Assembly: GCA_001730015.1 (NCBI GenBank) | Contig: MDLA01000099.1 | Location: forward strand, 1 to 64,000 | Reading direction: 5' to 3' | From: Chromatiales bacterium (ex Bugula neritina AB1) | Lineage (GTDB): Bacteria; Pseudomonadota; Gammaproteobacteria; Granulosicoccales; Granulosicoccaceae | Length of the DNA: 64,000 nt | Shown: positions 61,116-64,000 of the stretch, in pieces | Position numbering within the stretch: the first letter of the stretch is position 1 | Layout of the letters: every line of letters begins with the position of its first letter | Made by a program: the position numbers and the translations under genes | Notes under the pieces: model-generated | Databases searched by the model: none | What the model was told of the DNA's origin: nothing | Seen by the model: only the letters and a program-made list of their open reading frames with translations

Positions 61116-62189
61116 ATGAAATATTCACCCGATAGCCTTGAAGAAGTCGCACTCCAAATTCTTCTGGGATTTGGCTGTGACGCCAATGAAGCTGCCATTG
61201 TGGCGGATCACCTGATTCGCGCCAACCTCGCCGGCCACGATTCGCACGGAATCGGTATGCTGCCGATGTATGGCCAGCAGATTGAAGATGGCAATCTGAT
61301 CCCCAACCAAACACCCGAATTTTTCCCCGCCGCAGGTGCAATTCGAGTGGTTGATGCGCGGCGGGGCTTTGGCCACCGGATGGCACTTTTGGCGCTTGAT
61401 CATGCATTCGAGGCTGCCCGGGAACACAATGTTGCAGTACTAGGCCTGCGAAATTCCGGGCACGTGTCCCGAACAGGCAACTATTCTGAATACTGCGCGA
61501 GCAAAGGGTTTATCTCTTTGCATTTCGTTAATGTGTGGGGCCATGCGCCGACCGTAGCGCCATTTGGCAGCTGCGACCCAGGATTCTCGACCAACCCGAT
61601 TAGTATTGGCATTCCGGTAAACGGCGAGGCTCGCCCGATGCTCGATCTGGCCACCAGCACTGTTGCACTCGGCAAGGTAAGAGTAGCGCACAACAAAGGG
61701 GAGAAAGTCCCGCACGGCTGGATCATCGACGATGCCGGGAGCCCGACAACAGATCCCGGCCCGATGTGGCTCGAACGCAAAGGAGCACTCACAGCCTTCG
61801 GTGAGCACAAGGGATCAGGGTTAGGTTTATTTGTAGAACTACTGGCAGGGGCTGTAGCTGGTAAAGAAACCGTTGCTACAGGCAATTATATTCCACGCGG
61901 GGTGTTCAATAATATGTTCTCAATTCTAATCAATCCGCAAGGTTTCGATGACCAGGCAGCAATCGAAGCACGTGTTTTAGAGTTCTACCAGGCAATAAAA
62001 GGTGGGAACCCGTTGCCAGCTACCGATGAAATACTCATGCCCGGTGAACCGGAAGAACGAAAAGCAGCAGATCGCACCGCCAACGGAGTCGACGTCGACA
62101 ATGAAACCATCAGTCAGCTGATGCAGACAGCGAGTGACTTCAAACTGGACCCCGTTTCGCTGGGTAATGTACTGGTAGAATGCACCTGA
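61116..62189 (+). CDS. Ldh family (malate/L-lactate/ureidoglycolate-type) dehydrogenase
   Basis: EAAIVADHLIRANLAGHDSHGIGMLPMY...RNSGHVSRTGNYSEYCASKGFISLHFVNVWGHAPTVAPFG...GEHKGSGLGLFVELLAG. Confidence 0.93.
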   Translation: MKYSPDSLEEVALQILLGFGCDANEAAIVADHLIRANLAGHDSHGIGMLPMYGQQIEDGNLIPNQTPEFFPAAGAIRVVDARRGFGHRMALLALDHAFEAAREHNVAVLGLRNSGHVSRTGNYSEYCASKGFISLHFVNVWGHAPTVAPFGSCDPGFSTNPISIGIPVNGEARPMLDLATSTVALGKVRVAHNKGEKVPHGWIIDDAGSPTTDPGPMWLERKGALTAFGEHKGSGLGLFVELLAGAVAGKETVATGNYIPRGVFNNMFSILINPQGFDDQAAIEARVLEFYQAIKGGNPLPATDEILMPGEPEERKAADRTANGVDVDNETISQLMQTASDFKLDPVSLGNVLVECT

Positions 62190-62597
62190 TAAACCGCTGC
62201 AGTGGCTCACTGGCAGAGATTCTTTGGCAAATTGCGGGCGTGTTCTGCCATTGACTAGTTGTGTTGGCAATTAAATTGTCTCCACTTTTACGGTATTTAC
62301 GCTCGAACGGCAGAGACTTCGTCATTAATCGTTATTTCAGATCCGTAATCATGTATATGCTCAGTTGCATATTGTAGGATAATCCTCACGACAACTCGAA
62401 GCCGGCGTTGCAACATTGCCTGCGCTCAGCGTCATTGAACCCGGCACTGCAAACCAACACCGTTTCGGTGCCGGTTTCTACAGGCACAAGACTACAAGAG
62501 AAGAATCAAGGCTTGAATTTGACCATCCACATCAATCCGGCGAACTCGTGACCGACGCGCCGCCCGTAGCCGGATCACATCAGTTCGGGTTCTGTTT

Positions 62598-63539
62598 ATG
62601 ACCACCATGCTGGTGGCCTCTAGCGGTGGTCATTTCACACAGCTGGCCGAACTGTGGCCACGCATTCAGAATGTCGATACCGAGTGTATCTGGGTAACAT
62701 TCGACTCGCCGCAAACCCGTTCCACGCTTCAGGGGCAAACCGTAGAGTACGTCCCCTACATCCGCCCTCGCGGTCTGGGCTCTGTTCTGCGCAATGTACC
62801 TCAGGCGTTCAGATTGATAAGAAAATACAATGTAGAACGCGTAATCAGCACCGGCTCGGCAATTGCGCTGGCCTATCTTCCCTACAGCGCAATCCGCGGA
62901 ATACCCACTCACTACATAGAATCTGCAACACGGGTGGAAGGTCCTTCCGTCACTGGCAAAGCTCTGCGAAGAATTCCGGGCATTAAATTCTACAATCAAC
63001 ATGCCGAGTGGGCCGACGATCAATGGCAGTTTCTGGGTTCAGTTTTTGACGGCTTTGATTCCGTAAAACTCGATAACCCTCCACGGCAGATTAAACGCGC
63101 CGTGGTTTCGGTAGGAACAATGGAAGACTACAGCTTCCGTGAGTTTTTTGTCCGCCTGGCCAGCTACCTCGAAGATGCAGACTCGGTGCTCTGGCAAACC
63201 GGCTCTACAGACGTTTCTGATTTAAATATTGATGGTAAAGAAGTCGTACCCGCCCACGAAATGGAAGAAGCGATGCGTGAGGCAGATGTTGTTATCGCCC
63301 ATGCGGGCACCGGCACTGCATTGACATCACTTCGAATGGGAAAACGTCCGATCCTGGTACCGCGTGATAGTTCACACGGCCAGCACGTTGATGATCACCA
63401 ATTCCAGACAGCAGCATTGCTGGACAAAATGGGGCTGGCACTGAGCCGCAAGGTCGAACATCTGTCTGCCGATGATTTACTCGATGCAGCCAGTTACCGG
63501 GTAGCCAGAAGTGATAAGCCACGTCTGCTATCTCTTTAG
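62598..63539 (+). CDS. Fused Alg14/Alg13-like (PssD-PssE type) glycosyltransferase
   Basis: N-half MLVASSGGHFTQLAELWPRI...RVISTGSAIALAYLPYSAIRGIPTHYIES; C-half VVSVGTMEDYSFREF...ADVVIAHAGTGTALTSLRMGKRPILVPRDSSHGQHVDDHQ. Confidence 0.85.
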   Translation: MTTMLVASSGGHFTQLAELWPRIQNVDTECIWVTFDSPQTRSTLQGQTVEYVPYIRPRGLGSVLRNVPQAFRLIRKYNVERVISTGSAIALAYLPYSAIRGIPTHYIESATRVEGPSVTGKALRRIPGIKFYNQHAEWADDQWQFLGSVFDGFDSVKLDNPPRQIKRAVVSVGTMEDYSFREFFVRLASYLEDADSVLWQTGSTDVSDLNIDGKEVVPAHEMEEAMREADVVIAHAGTGTALTSLRMGKRPILVPRDSSHGQHVDDHQFQTAALLDKMGLALSRKVEHLSADDLLDAASYRVARSDKPRLLSL

Positions 63540-63615
63540 CTTTGGCAAGATGCCTGTTTCTAGCATGCCACGCAGCTAATTACCTGCATGGCAGAGCAAT
63601 TGCACTCCCCGTTCG

Positions 63616-64000
63616 ATGATTCAGCTCTGCCCCCTGAAATTCACTGCATCCTGCTGGCTTGTTGCTTTCGCGATATCTGCAAAGGCTTCAGAACCAGACC
63701 TCGCTACTCTGGCAAGATCTGAATTTGAGCGCGCCCTGTCGTATATTGAAAACACCCAGCTAACTCTGTTTGCGACAACTAAACCGGTAAGTACTACTGC
63801 CATACTCGGTAAACTACAGGAGCGCATAGAAGCTGAAGCCGACACTGCTCCCGACCGTCAGTCGATCGATTGGCAGCTGCCTGTCATGCGCGGCCTTCTT
63901 TCAGAGACGCTGGAAACATTCAATGATCAGTACGCAAATTACATAAGCCCACAGCAACTAGCCCGCTATAACGAACGCCGCAATGGTAACTTTGTCGGTG
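63616..64000 (+). CDS. 5' end of a probable secreted S41 (C-terminal processing) peptidase, truncated by window end
   Basis: Not in ORF track (no stop before window end). ATG 63616: MIQLCPLKFTASCWLVAFAISAKASEPDLATLARSEFERAL...TFNDQYANYISPQQLARYNERRNGNFVG. The segment before G-x-F-x-G resembles the S41 pre-PDZ motif. Confidence 0.5.
   Translation, partial: MIQLCPLKFTASCWLVAFAISAKASEPDLATLARSEFERALSYIENTQLTLFATTKPVSTTAILGKLQERIEAEADTAPDRQSIDWQLPVMRGLLSETLETFNDQYANYISPQQLARYNERRNGNFVG

Noticed and set aside
1-64000. CRISPR arrays, rRNA, tRNA, prophage or canonical defence island
   Set aside because: None recognised by reading both strands; the only mobile signatures are the two IS remnants and the MITE-like pair.

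Overview
The window is 64 kb of bacterial chromosome, probably a marine-type gammaproteobacterium (inferred from gene content only). It is densely coding. Main blocks: (i) two transposase remnants at the left edge, an ISL3-like 5' end running off the window and a decayed IS1380-like gene; (ii) tctCBA followed closely by a large zeta-toxin-like P-loop protein; (iii) C1/folate genes (fhs, a stand-alone 10-formyl-THF-hydrolase-like protein) and sucCD; (iv) an S15/CocE hydrolase, an HSL-type esterase and an OYE-family demethylase-like flavoprotein; (v) a secreted PL14-like lyase with three GWGWEN repeats; (vi) hydantoinase A/B plus a TRAP transporter and an SDR; (vii) a giant secreted multidomain protein with a GlyGly-CTERM-like tail, split by a +1 frameshift; (viii) a two-subunit NAD-type formate dehydrogenase with a NuoE-NuoF fusion; (ix) otnK/otnI; (x) housekeeping hrpA, SPOR protein, priA, hemH; (xi) wecG-type and Alg14/13-type glycosyltransferases and the 5' end of a probable S41 protease. 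The most notable non-gene structures are a two-copy MITE-like element with near-perfect terminal inverted repeats (6357-6546 and 22425-22600), a pair of structured repeats with a covarying outer stem (40420-40484 and 40681-40743), and two closely spaced DnaA-box-like sites beside priA. No CRISPR array, rRNA or tRNA was recognised. All family assignments come from reading motifs by eye; no database search was run.
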